Below are positions 31,501 to 42,400 of a DNA stretch of 64,000 nt, piece by piece. The stretch's first letter is position 1; every line of letters starts with the position of its first letter. Source of the DNA: Pelecanus crispus (taxonomy: Eukaryota; Chordata; Aves; Pelecaniformes; Pelecanidae); contig NC_134651.1 of assembly GCF_030463565.1 (NCBI RefSeq), forward strand, positions 14,520,734 through 14,584,733. Direction: 5' to 3'. The notes under the pieces are model-generated. The model worked only from the letters and a program-made list of their open reading frames with translations, made no database searches and was not told the DNA's origin. Position numbers and translations under genes: made by a program.

Positions 31501-33350
31501 TATTTAGGGCAATGATTCCCAAAGTCTGAATATTTTACTGATGTTGTGGAGACAGGAAAAAACACTGACATGCATTGTCTCCATCTTGGAAGAAAGCATC
31601 AGGGATCTCATCAGATTCTGAACGTTCACCTTGGCCTGATGGTGCCTGTGCGAAGCTGCAACCATTTTGGTGTTCGGTGAAGACACCGAAGGTTGTTCTT
31701 GGAAGGTTTCTACTTCTGCCAGGGAGGGGACAGGTTGTAGCTGGTTGTGGCTGACAGCAGCATTTCCCGGCTGTTCTGTCAATACAGGTATAATATTAAT
31801 TGCAATTTTCACTGCCTTCAAAGACGACAAATACACTACCCACAGATGGGTAAAACTTTTCTGATCTCCCCTGACCTTGAAGATCCCTTGACAAAACTTT
31901 CCTCTGTATTTTAAATGCTGTTTCTATATTATTGATGCACCCTTCAGTCACGCGTAGTGAAATCCTTTAGCCATTCAGAATATTGAAGATTGGCTATTTG
32001 GACAGGTGACAAGCCCATTTCTGCTAAGCCAATATTTTTCAAATCAAGAGTCACCAAGCAGTGGCAATAAGAGTGAAACAAGATGAGAGCTGGAGACATC
32101 ACGCCGGCTCCCAGCTGATTTCCTGAGTGTCCTGCCAGCCAGAGTGTGCTTCTGCGCTTGATTAATTTAAATTGGGAGTTTCTGAAAACAAGAAGTGTCA
32201 CACTCAGCTTCTAATCAGAGCGTAAAGGTCCCACAACTGATCAGCAGGCAGTGAACGCTCAACTGCACTGCAAGATACTCATTCTTCCGAGATCTTTTGC
32301 CAATAATGATATTTTCACTGTGCAGCTCTTTAAACCAAGACAAATAACCTCAAGAGCAGGGCAAATAACCTCTCACAACTGTGGCTCCCAAGTAATTACT
32401 CCAGGGACCTCTGTGCCGTGACAGCCCCACTCCAGGCACAGCCCCTGCAGCTGGCTTTTCCTGCAGGACGGAGCTGCAATGGAGCCTGGCACTGCCTGTC
32501 CGAGCATCCCACTAGTCCTTCCAGCTGCTTTCTATGGTCCCTCTACTTGTTCGAGTTTCCATCTGAATTTGGGAAGATGGACTTTTCTTTATCCTGCGTA
32601 TTCCTGGCCGCAGGCTATCCAGCCACCATGAAAATACAAACCAGTGGCTAACAGAAACGGCTACTACTAAAAGGCTTCTTGCTACATTACTTTTTATACA
32701 GACTCTCATTTTACTTCGAAACAGCCACCTTTTTCTAACGCATGTAGGCACACTCAGTAAGCTGTGAAAGTACAACTTTATTACCAAGGATTTACCTCAA
32801 AGGGCAAAACTGAGCCAAAAATCAATTCAGGTTTGCTGACAAAAAGCAAAATGCTAATACTGGTGTTAGGGAATCAAAACGTCACTCCTTAGCACCTGCA
32901 TGAATATTAATCACCTAATTTTTTACATCATATTTTCCTTTCCTTTGCTCCACAGCTACTTTGCAGAGCAGCCCATACCTTTCTAAGTTTGGCCTGGAAC
33001 TAATCCATGCCATTTTCTGTGCCAGATGTGGATTCAGGTTTGAGGGTCAGAGGCCCTTGGCATTAAAATTAATTGATTTTGAGTGGTTCCTTGAATTTTG
33101 CCATCCGCTCAGTAATAAGCCCCAGGTTTAATGGCTTCAGATCTGTATATGTAATGTCACAGTGGATGGCCACAAGTGGAAATCTGGCCCTGGATTTTTA
33201 GACCTAAAAGCATTGGTCTTTCCTACTTTAATTACTGTTATAGACAGACTGTACCAGAGTACAGCACATGCTTGGATGCCCATCTCCCAAGGCAGATATT
33301 TAGCAGTTTTGACATGTAGTTTGTTTACTTACTAAGATTATGAAACAGCT
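16583..33350 (-). other. FGF12: FGF12 intron 3, middle part A
   Basis: No exon, LTR or clear LINE is recognised in this 16.8-kb stretch. It has a C-rich run at 17525-17544, short AAT tracts around 20737-20750 and 23889-23903, and a long A-run with GAAA repeats at 31058-31103. The AT-rich stretch 20690-20900 resembles conserved non-coding DNA. Overlapping open frames on both strands at 16830-17340 and elsewhere have no family resemblance and are treated as chance. Confidence 0.7.
31058..31103. repeat. Poly(A) run followed by (GAAA)n
   Basis: Twenty-five A are followed by four GAAA-type units. There is no retroposed gene sequence or target-site duplication recognisable upstream, so I read it as a simple repeat rather than the tail of a processed pseudogene. 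Confidence 0.9.
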
Positions 33351-33396
33351 TTGGCACCTAGCTCCCTCTGAGCGTCAAAGGGAATTAGGCACCTAA
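33351..33396. repeat. Imperfect hairpin repeat, probably an old foldback or MITE remnant
   Basis: The left arm ttggcacctagctccctctg (33351-33370) pairs with the right arm at 33376-33396 around a 5-base loop. Fifteen of 20 aligned positions match, with one gap, and all five mismatches are transitions, as expected for an old copy decaying from a perfect palindrome. The motif resembles, from memory, a hairpin-shaped repeat common in reptile genomes, but I cannot name the family. Confidence 0.4.
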
Positions 33397-34219
33397 GTCA
33401 TTTAAGCACGTCTGTAAATCCCGCAAAGCCTCCGTAAGCATCTTTCCACATCCAAATACTACTGGAAATCTGTGTTGTAATGTAGATGAAGTAGAAGATG
33501 CATAAAGATCTGTAAGTAATCTAACTGTTAGTGTAAAGACTTATAAGTGGCTATGATATGTTATATACCCAGGGCTCTAATAATAACAGGATGTGGTATG
33601 AGCCTTGATTCTAATGCAACAAAAAAATATAAACAAATTTCTGTGTGAAAAATTGGATCATAATTATTATCCTGGTCCAAAACCATATGAAAACCTTCAG
33701 CCTCATCTGAGCAACCAGGCAGACTACAGAAGAGCCATCTCATAGAGGCACTAAGCATTGGCAGCACTTTTTTGTCTGGTCCTGACGGCCCTGCAGCAAA
33801 GCCCGACAGCCAGGGCTGGGAGCACATCCTCTCTGCAGTGGAGGCATTAAACTTGGCTGTGCTCGCTCTCACTGTTTGAACTCTTTCAAGGGGATATGTG
33901 CTTCTGTGATTAAGTGGGCTTATTAACAGTGCTCAATGACTTGTAATGCCATTGGTAACCAACAGGTCCCAAAAAGTGGAATAAGAGGAATTGAACAGAG
34001 TTAAAATACACAGACTGTCTACAGCCCGTCATCCCAGGTCAGCAACGTGCCTGTGCCTACAGCCTGCTATGCATATATAGAAATTAATTCAGTGACTGCA
34101 GATGTACAGACAAGGACAGAATACGATTCTAAATGTCTTTGCTTAGAAGACACTCAAGCAGTCAATCATTGTTTTAATGTGAAAATACTGCTGTCATATA
34201 AATCACTGACTTCAGGGCC

Positions 34220-35390
34220 AGGAAGTATCTCTAGAGACCTCAAATCTGCCTATCTGTTCTGAAGCAGGAGCAAATGTACCAAAACCAGTCCTTACAGATA
34301 TTTGCCTAACGTGGTCTTAAACGTGCACAATATCCTTACCGACTTGGTCCAGTGCTCCCCTAGCTAGTGAAACTGTTCTTCCTTTGTTGCTGAGAGTTAA
34401 ACCTGTTGTTTTTTGCCATTCCCACAATGGTCACACAGAACAATTGGTCACAACCTTCCTAAGAACAATTTCTGTGTCTGTGAATGCTGCTCTCATGTCT
34501 GTCTGTCATCCTTTACGCCTCTGTGCCACACTTGACGTTCTCTCTTCTAAGAAAAAACAAAATAAATGCACGCCATCCTCCCAATATTTCATATTTTTCC
34601 CTCCAAACCTTAGTGTTTTCCTCTGGACCTCTTTTTTCCTCCTTGCCTTCTTTTTTTCTAGTTTTCCTGCAGTTTTCTTAAGCACAGTGCCCAGATCTGG
34701 CTCCAGTCCTCCACCTGAGGAGCAGAATAACAACCCCTTCCCAATGGCATCCATTCAGAGCCAGAATGAAAGGTGCCTTTTTTACAAGCTTCCCATGCAA
34801 TCTTGACTCATGTTCAATTTGTGGTCCACTCTCAGTTCCTGTTTTTTTCCTGCAGCATTGCTGCCTTCAGTATTTTTCATTCTTTATCTGTGCACTTAAC
34901 TTTTCTTTCTAGAGTATAGCTCATGAGAAACTCATCTTTACTGAATTCTACTCTATTTATTTTGGACTACTTCTCCAACGTATCAAGGTGATACTTGAAT
35001 TCTGACTACATCCTTCAAAGTGAATCCCGATTTGGCACAATCCACACATTTTTCTAGGAGTATGGTCTGCTATCACATGCACCATTAATGAAAACATTGG
35101 CTTGAACTAGACTCATGACAAACTGCTCAAGACTTCTCAGAGTCTTTTCCCTGTTTAACTGCAACACAGTGCTATGCGCTGAGGGTGACTTTTGCAAGTA
35201 TGCACCCTCCCACCTCACATTAGTTTAATCCAGCCCACCTTTTACCCGGATAGGAGATCCTGGTGGAGACTTCTCAAAAGACTTACTAATATCATAGTGC
35301 ATAGCATTCCCATTCCTTCCCTTCTGTCTGTTAGGTCAGTTAGCTGCTCTGCCAATGAAGGCAGCTGCATTGGTTTGAAATGATCTGCTG
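34220..35390 (-). mobile_element. Ancient CR1 LINE, 3' portion, heavily decayed
   Basis: Read on the minus strand this is a degenerate CR1 covering the 3' part of ORF2 and the 3' region. Recognisable antisense landmarks in order on the plus strand are the segment around 34420-34460 (hydrophilic C-terminal region), tgcccagatctggctccagt near 34688, gactcatgttcaatttgtgg near 34805, cttctccaacgtatcaaggt near 34970, and aaaagacttactaatatc near 35275. These correspond to positions well known in old amniote CR1 copies. No frame survives. The boundaries are approximate. Divergence is far greater than in the copies at 39014 and 58049. Confidence 0.75.
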
Positions 35391-38300
35391 TAGCATCTCA
35401 CGTGCTTTATACTAATACAAGATCACAGTCCTGGAAGAAGCAAGCAGAGCTCATCACCCTGCGTCCTGACTGCAGTCACTGGGTAGACGCAATGGGACTG
35501 AGAGCAGAGTAAGGACTGGGTTTTTCAAACTTGTATGCTTTTTAGATACATAAATCTCTTCTGTTCAGAAATATGGGTTCAGGCAGTTAATAATGGTACT
35601 GGAGTGTGAAAAAATCGAGGTAAGTCTATAAAAAGTGGATGGACTTTCATGCAGCTAATCCTTTATACAGAATTTTCTTTGCTGTATTCTCCAGCTGCTT
35701 AATAACTATTTCCCCTTGGAACAGCCCCTCTGCATCCTTGCTTTCTCTTTTTTTTTTCTAACCCATCTTCAGTTAAATCTTCCCAACCCAGCTCTCCTTT
35801 GAGAGTGGGTTTGAAGGCTGCCTAGCTAAGTGATTCGCCCAAAGTGCTCCATTTGACAGAGGCGGGCTATGAGAGCTGGGACGAAGGGCAAGCCCCGAGG
35901 GGAAGCAGCAAACAGGTCCCTGGAACTGGTTCAGATTTTGTTAATGAGCCTGGCAGGTGAATGGACGAAGCCAAGTGTCTATTTGGCTTATCAGCAAGGA
36001 CCCTTTCTAACCTCTAGTTAATTGGCTTTTATTGATTTTGAGGACATGAGAAATTTCTGTGAGATTCTGAGCAATTTTAGGGGATATGCTGGACCTCTGA
36101 TCAGTTTGGATTCTCCCCCACCCAGCACCTAAGATTCCTCTATTTTTCTCTCTCCTGGGCTCAAGTTTCACCTTTTTCCAGGGCTGAAGACACACATGTG
36201 GTGAGAAGAAGGACTGGAGACAGGAGACAGATGCCATGTTCTTGAGAGCTGTCTAAGAGAAATCTGGGTGAGCATTCAAGACCAGGCAATAGGCAGGATG
36301 CTACATGTACCCAGTCCACCCAGACCTGTAGAGACAGGCTTGTGTCCAAATTGCTGTGCCAATCCTCTGCAAAAGCAAGCTGCGTAGCACCTGGCCCACA
36401 GGTCTGGGCTGTACTAGGTGCTCCTGTGGCTCTGTCACACCATCATTATTTGCTGCATGTTTCTTCAGTTCAAAGTCCTTGAAATAATGAGGGTTGTGCT
36501 GAAGCCCAGTGGTGATGATTTTAGAGCATGGGACCGAGTGTTGCTTGCCCTGGGTTATAGCTTGTGGGGGTGTAAGAGGATTTTGGAGGACTGCACAAGG
36601 ATTGGAAGAAACCAAACCTGGCCTACTCTCTCCTCCATACTGCCTCCTGGGGAATGGTCGCCACTCCCACAGCCCCAGGGGAACCAGGTGGTTCACTCCA
36701 AAAAAGAGCTTGGGAGGGAGCTGCCATCCATTCAGTGTGAGTAACTGGGGAAACTGGGCCAGGGAGCACGATGGAGAGCTAAATTACCTGATGGCACAAC
36801 AAATGGGGCAGGGTTGGCAGATTATCTCAATGCTATCTGCTGAAGAATTTTTTTTTTTTTGTCTACCCTGAATGGGCAAGCTACAGGATGAGATGGGAAT
36901 ACAGGGTTGACCTATTCTGGTAGTTGCTGTGCTTTGGTTTTTTATTATCGCAAGAAAGCTGAATCTTGCTGTGTCTGCCATACTAATGATGCAAGAGGCA
37001 CCACAAATGACTGAGTTTTGTGAACTCCAAAGCAAGGGTTGACATAGAATAACAAAAAATAAAAAAGCAAAGGAGGAAGCTGACAAGACATGCTCTGTTC
37101 ATTTACTTGACACGAGTAGTTTGGTTTTTAATTATGCATGCCACTACTTCACAGGATGCTGGGGACCATTCCACCGCAGCTTATTCTGAGAAGTAATTTA
37201 ATTCTGAGTAACAGGAATCCTCACTGCTGCTCTGCTAAATCCTTGTTTGAGATTGAAATAGGAAGTATCACTGGCATACGAGTGGACAGGCTCCGAGTGA
37301 GCCAGGGAAACATATATGGATACATACATATGCTACACAGGCACTCAATACAGTGACAGTTATCTACTAGTCATGAGGTCTGTAAATGAAATGAAATGAT
37401 TACACCAACTTCAACCACTAAAAATTTAACCTGTAAGTGCATGAAAATGTGTACTTGCACAGGCAAATACATACTACAATGCCTCTGTTCAGCATAAGTC
37501 TTGCAGACCTAAATAGTAGATAAATTATATTATTAAACATAAGACTGCAGAGCTGCCATCTGAGGGCTCTGCAGTCAGAGAGGAGACCAGGGATCCTGTT
37601 TCTCATCCTCCAGCAGTCTCAGCCTTCAGCTGGGACAACAGTGTCTAATGCCAGACACCGAGTGTCAGGGCAGAACAGAGAGAAAAGCATGCCCTTTGAG
37701 CTTTTGATGATTTTTACCATTATCTGCAACTAATATTTGGGCCCTGCTGAGACCAAGAGGATATTGGTTACTGAATCAAGGGCAGGGGAGGAAGGAAAAA
37801 ATATTTGCAAAAACCTAGTGACATGGTAATTTCAAATCACTGCCTCTGGGTGCTGTGCTAATGAACAACAGGGAGACCAGTTGTGCAGAGTTCAGCTCAG
37901 TATTGATCCTGACAGACTGGAAAATCCTTTTCATGTCTGAAAGGGCACAAACTGTCAAAACCATCAAGGATGTCTTCAGACTGTATTTCCCCATTTTTGT
38001 TTGCCATCAACAAGTCCAAGTTAATACCCATATTGGACGCAGATAACACCAGCCACAGATCTTACTTCTTCCATGCAAGTTCTCTTACTGTATGTAGGAG
38101 TTGCCACATCAGATATGACCAGGGGGTGTCCAATAAAACATCCCCTCTCTGAGCAGCACAAGCTGCTTCAGAGAGCATGCAAGTGCTCCCACCATGGCAG
38201 TAATGGCATAACTTGCCTCAAGGAAAATTTGCTCTGTAGCCTCAAAATTTAAAGGTTGGCTTAAATACAAATTCATTGTATCAATTCAGCTCCTGGGGAA

Positions 38301-38780
38301 GCCAAACCCACAGCTGCAGTGCTTTTGAACCTCCATGTCCTACCACAAAGCAGTTCATTGCAGAAAAGCAGATTGAACTGATGCATAAAAAGGTAATAGA
38401 TTTCTAAGTAATAGAAGGGAAGATAATCTGGCCTATAAAGGGCCATCATAAAAAATGTCACACACTGACCAAGGACGGAAAATGACACTGGCAGGTCTGC
38501 CCTGACACATCGCAGCTGCAAGGATAAAAAAAAAAAGTAAGCAAAGAAATGTTACCACCCCATCAGACCTGCTATTTGTGTCCACAAGGCCGTGACTTCT
38601 GCAGCTCCATGTGGACATCCCCACTGCAGGGTGGCCCCGATCCCGCAAAACAGGAGGCTCTGCCTGAGGAGTTTCTCCTGTCCCTCCTGAGCGGGAGTGG
38701 GACGGCTGGATTAACCTTGAGCAGCACGTTTGATGTGCATGGAAACCCTGCCAAGGCAGCCTGTCACTTATTAAGAGCAT

Positions 38781-38809
38781 TTGTCAAGGTTGTTAAACAA
38801 CCTTGACAA
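38781..38809. repeat. 29-bp palindrome, 14-bp perfect arms
   Basis: The arm ttgtcaaggttgtt (38781-38794) is followed by a single A and then its exact reverse complement (38796-38809). Such an arm length with a 1-base spacer is very unlikely by chance in 64 kb. It could be extruded as a cruciform or mark a template-switch mutation. No known element is recognised around it. Confidence 0.95.
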
Positions 38810-38936
38810 CAAACCCACAGGCGGCAGCAGCAGCAGAAGGGGGCCTGCGACGGTCCCTGGATTTGCTTTATTAAATGTAGCCTCATTTGATTCAAACATG
38901 AAATGTACTGGCTGTGATCTGTCCTGTCTGAGGGCT

Positions 38937-38958
38937 GCTATGGTTTAAGAACCATAGC
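38937..38958. repeat. 22-bp hairpin, 9-bp perfect arms
   Basis: The arm gctatggtt (38937-38945) pairs with aaccatagc (38950-38958) around the loop TAAG. It lies about 130 bp from the 29-bp palindrome. On its own it could be chance. Confidence 0.85.
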
Positions 38959-39013
38959 CTGCACAGGGGGCTGGTTATCACCTATGGAAAATATTCCCAA
39001 ATCCTCCCAGGAG

Positions 39014-39478
39014 AATCATAGAATCGTTTAGGTTGGAAAAGACTTTTAAGATCATCCAGTCCAACCATTAACCTAACATTACCAAGTCCACACTAAACCA
39101 ATTAAGGGCAGACTAGACTAAACCATGTCCCAGAGTGCCACGTCTACCCGTTTTTTGAATGCTTCCAGGGATGGTGACTCCACCATCTCTCTGGGCAGCC
39201 TGTTCCAATGCTCAAGCATTCCAATGCTCTACCCTTTCTGTGAAGAAATTTTTCCTAATATCCAATCTAAACCTCCCCTGGTGCAGCTTGAGCCCATTTC
39301 CTCTCATCCTGTCACTAACTACTTGGGAGAAGAGACCAACACCCACCTCGCTACAACCTCCTTTCAGGTAGTTGTAGAGAGCGATAAGGTCTCCCCTCAG
39401 CCTCCTCTTCTCCAGACTAAACAACCCCAGTTCCCTCAGCCGCTCCTCATAAGACCTGTGCTCCAGACCCTTCACCAG
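39014..39478 (-). mobile_element. CR1 LINE 3' fragment, 465 bp, fairly young
   Basis: The plus strand starts AATCATAGAATC, the reverse complement of the CR1 3' end, and the copy continues through the 3' UTR into the last ~130 codons of ORF2. In the minus-strand reading it shows [19 protein letters not shown] and [19 protein letters not shown], nearly identical to the end of the copy at 58049-59764. Homology stops abruptly at 39478, the usual CR1 5' truncation. A 16-bp internal duplication (ttccaatgctc at 39203-39213 and again at 39219-39229) breaks the frame, so it is a dead copy. Confidence 0.95.
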
Positions 39479-42400
39479 AACACCCCACACATGCTGGCAA
39501 GGCACCTTGTTCCTTCCCAGTGCCTTAAACCCTCTCCTCTGCCCCATCCTCCGAGTTGCACTGGGGCTTTGCAAGGAGGATCCTCCCTCCCTTTTCAGTC
39601 TTTCCATCTGCTGGTGAGGACAGGCCAAGGGACAGCTCCCCAGATGTGCTCACCAGTTTCGAGACAGCAGGGCTGGATTAACTTGGCAAGGAGGGAGGTC
39701 ACATCTGGAAAGCCTCTGCGGTGCATGCTCCACACCCGTGCACCCACCTTCCCATCCCCATCCCCACCACGGCTACAGCCAGCCCTGCCTGCCCGAGAAA
39801 CGGGGCTGTATGACTGACTTTGGGATCTCCAGAGTACATACACATCTCATTTTCTCAGGCTCTTGTACGGTGGAGCTAATGAATGACAAATAAGCAAAGC
39901 ACAGCATTGCCTAAAAAACTCCAAAGCTTAGAAGAAACTTCTTCCATTGAAAACTGCTTCATCATGTCGTGGTTTAGCCACGTGTGTGGCTTGCACAGAG
40001 TTCCAGTGAGAGGTCTGAGGTGTGGGTCTGTGCCTCTGTGCCATCCCTGGCTTTGGGTGTTCCAGCGGACAGCGGGCACCCCAATCTCATCTGCTCTCCC
40101 CAAACTGTTATCAAGCTGTCGTGCTTGTGTGGCACCAAGAGCTCCGCAGAACAGAACAATTTTGCAGCCACCCCTTATTGCTTTGCTCATTCAAGTCTGG
40201 AAAGCAGCTCGATGACAGGCAGGAAGAACCTACACAAGGAGATTTTGGACAGCAGAGGTGCTCTAGGCAAAGGCTTAACCTGACCTACTGCCTGAAAGAT
40301 GAGGCTAATAAAACAGAGACGAAAACAGTCCTAACCACAGGAGCAACCACTGGACGTCAGTTAGTCCCAAAGGATTGTCCCCATGTACCACGCAGCTCTT
40401 CTTCAACACAAACTGTTAGTTAAGAAGATATTTTTGGTTACTTTTCCTTATTCTTTTTTCAACCTAGCAAACAGCTGCTTGGAATACCTATCATGAGGCT
40501 TTCCCAGTATAAAACATACCAGTTTTACTTACGCTTTCATGTTCTATTCATAAACCTGTTGGCCGCAGGCAATGAATGGTGTCCTGTTCACTGACAGTGC
40601 AGAGGACCAGGACTCAGAGCATGCATGACACAGAATAGATGAAGCAATAATTTGCCTCTAGCTATATTGGGTGGGTTGAGGGTTAATTAATTCACAATTC
40701 ATAAAGTTGTTTGCAGTGTCTGGGTACATTCAGCTATTTTAGTATTAGGGATTGATAGGTACTATAACAACAGGAGGCTGGCAGTGGTTTAATTAACTAA
40801 ATTATTTGGTCCACGTATTCGTAGTTTACCTGTACTGATAGAAACTCCTGGGCATTTATGTGGTTTATGGCTCACTATATAAGCTCAGTTCTGTTCCCCC
40901 TCATATGCCTATCCTTGTTCCTCCTCTCAAATTTAGCCTGAATGGAACCATTTTCATCAACTACAGACAAGGAAATCAATGTAGTAGTGCGTGTGAATGA
41001 TGACTGAGGAATTACGTATTTTATGAATGGAAGAGGTGGGCAAATGGATTTTCTGATGGATATATTCTTCTAGATAAAGGATCTGTCTGTGTTTGGAACA
41101 TCCTGTTTGGGAAAGAACAAGAGCCACTAAATATTATTCGGTCAAAATGTTCTGAGCTTTGGTTTGCATTTATATAAAAATATTGTTTCTTTATGCAAAA
41201 TTCGAACGTGATGTCTCACTTCTATCCTCTGTAGTCATAAAATTAATACTGCTATTGTGGCCTTTGGAACTTCCTATTATGTCCTTTAAGTCTGACGTTT
41301 CTAGACAAGCATTTTGTGGGACTCAGGGTGGATATTCTGTGAATCTGTATCTAGTAAAGGTCAATGACACAGCTATCTGTAATTGTAGAAGAGCACACAC
41401 GAGGAACACGTTGTACACTTCCCCACCATTTTTTCTAGGATGCTTTGATGCTTCATCAGAGGTGATACTGAAGTGCCTTACGTCCGTATTCCCAAGTTTG
41501 AGATAAGCCATGCTCCTGTTCCTAGAAGTTCAAGATGTCTTACTCATTTCTGCTTGGCTAAACCGCTATGGTGATTTGTGGGTAATCTATAGTCACCATC
41601 AACCACAGGAGTTGCAGGCCAGGTCAGGAGGTCACAAGGGGAACTATCTGACTCTTATTAGATTTGTGGTTATCATTCTTGAAGAATTTATGTATGTCAA
41701 TTTTCATCCTGACATGGAACACTAATACCCATGTGCAGATATGTGTAGATTCACACAGAGTAGGAAGACCTCTAGAAGAAGGACAGAAATCAAAACCTTC
41801 GTCCAAGCTTAATAGGCAGTTTGATATAGACCCTTCTCTCAATGCAGATAAGGCTGGAAAAAAGAGAGATTATGAACTTCTGAGGGCTTTTCTATCCCCA
41901 GTCACTCTGCAGATCAAAGACTGAGCCATCTCTTCCCTTGGCAGGAAGGGTAACAATGTTTGTGTCAGTGATCAATCAGCCTTAGTGCACATGAAGAGAG
42001 ATACTGTTTTGCTTTACTGACCTTTATTATGTATGTATTAGGAGAAATCTTAACGCAGGACGAAAAACTATCCTTGGTGTGCAACTAAATAAATATCTTT
42101 GGGTTTAAAACATTTTTTCTTTTCTTTATGTCTTTAAGCTTGGATAATTTAAAAACAACCCAGAGTGTATCAGGATTGGAAAACATTCTTGAAATGCACG
42201 ATGAATCTAAATCAACATTGTTCATCTCAAATCAACAGAACTTCATTGGTGGCTACAAGAGGGACCTCCGAAAACAGGCACTGCACAGCTGGGCCAAAGT
42301 GCTGCAGAAATCTGGGGGTTCAGCATCTGGGTCCATGCTCGTATTCTACAAAGAAGGGCAATACAAGCTCTGTATAGTGACAGCTCTGCAGAACCACAAC

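Larger units (their letters stand above)
35391..39013 (-). other. FGF12: FGF12 intron 3, part B
   Basis: There is no exon or recognisable transposon here. The right end holds two unusual palindromes, at 38781-38809 and 38937-38958. An A/T-run (T13) lies at 36848-36860. The overlapping frames at 36418-36871 show no family resemblance. Confidence 0.7.

Noticed and set aside
39125..39817. 230-codon open frame on the plus strand
   Set aside because: Its first half is the antisense of a CR1 fragment (39014-39478) and the rest is low-complexity chance; it has no domain or splice context.
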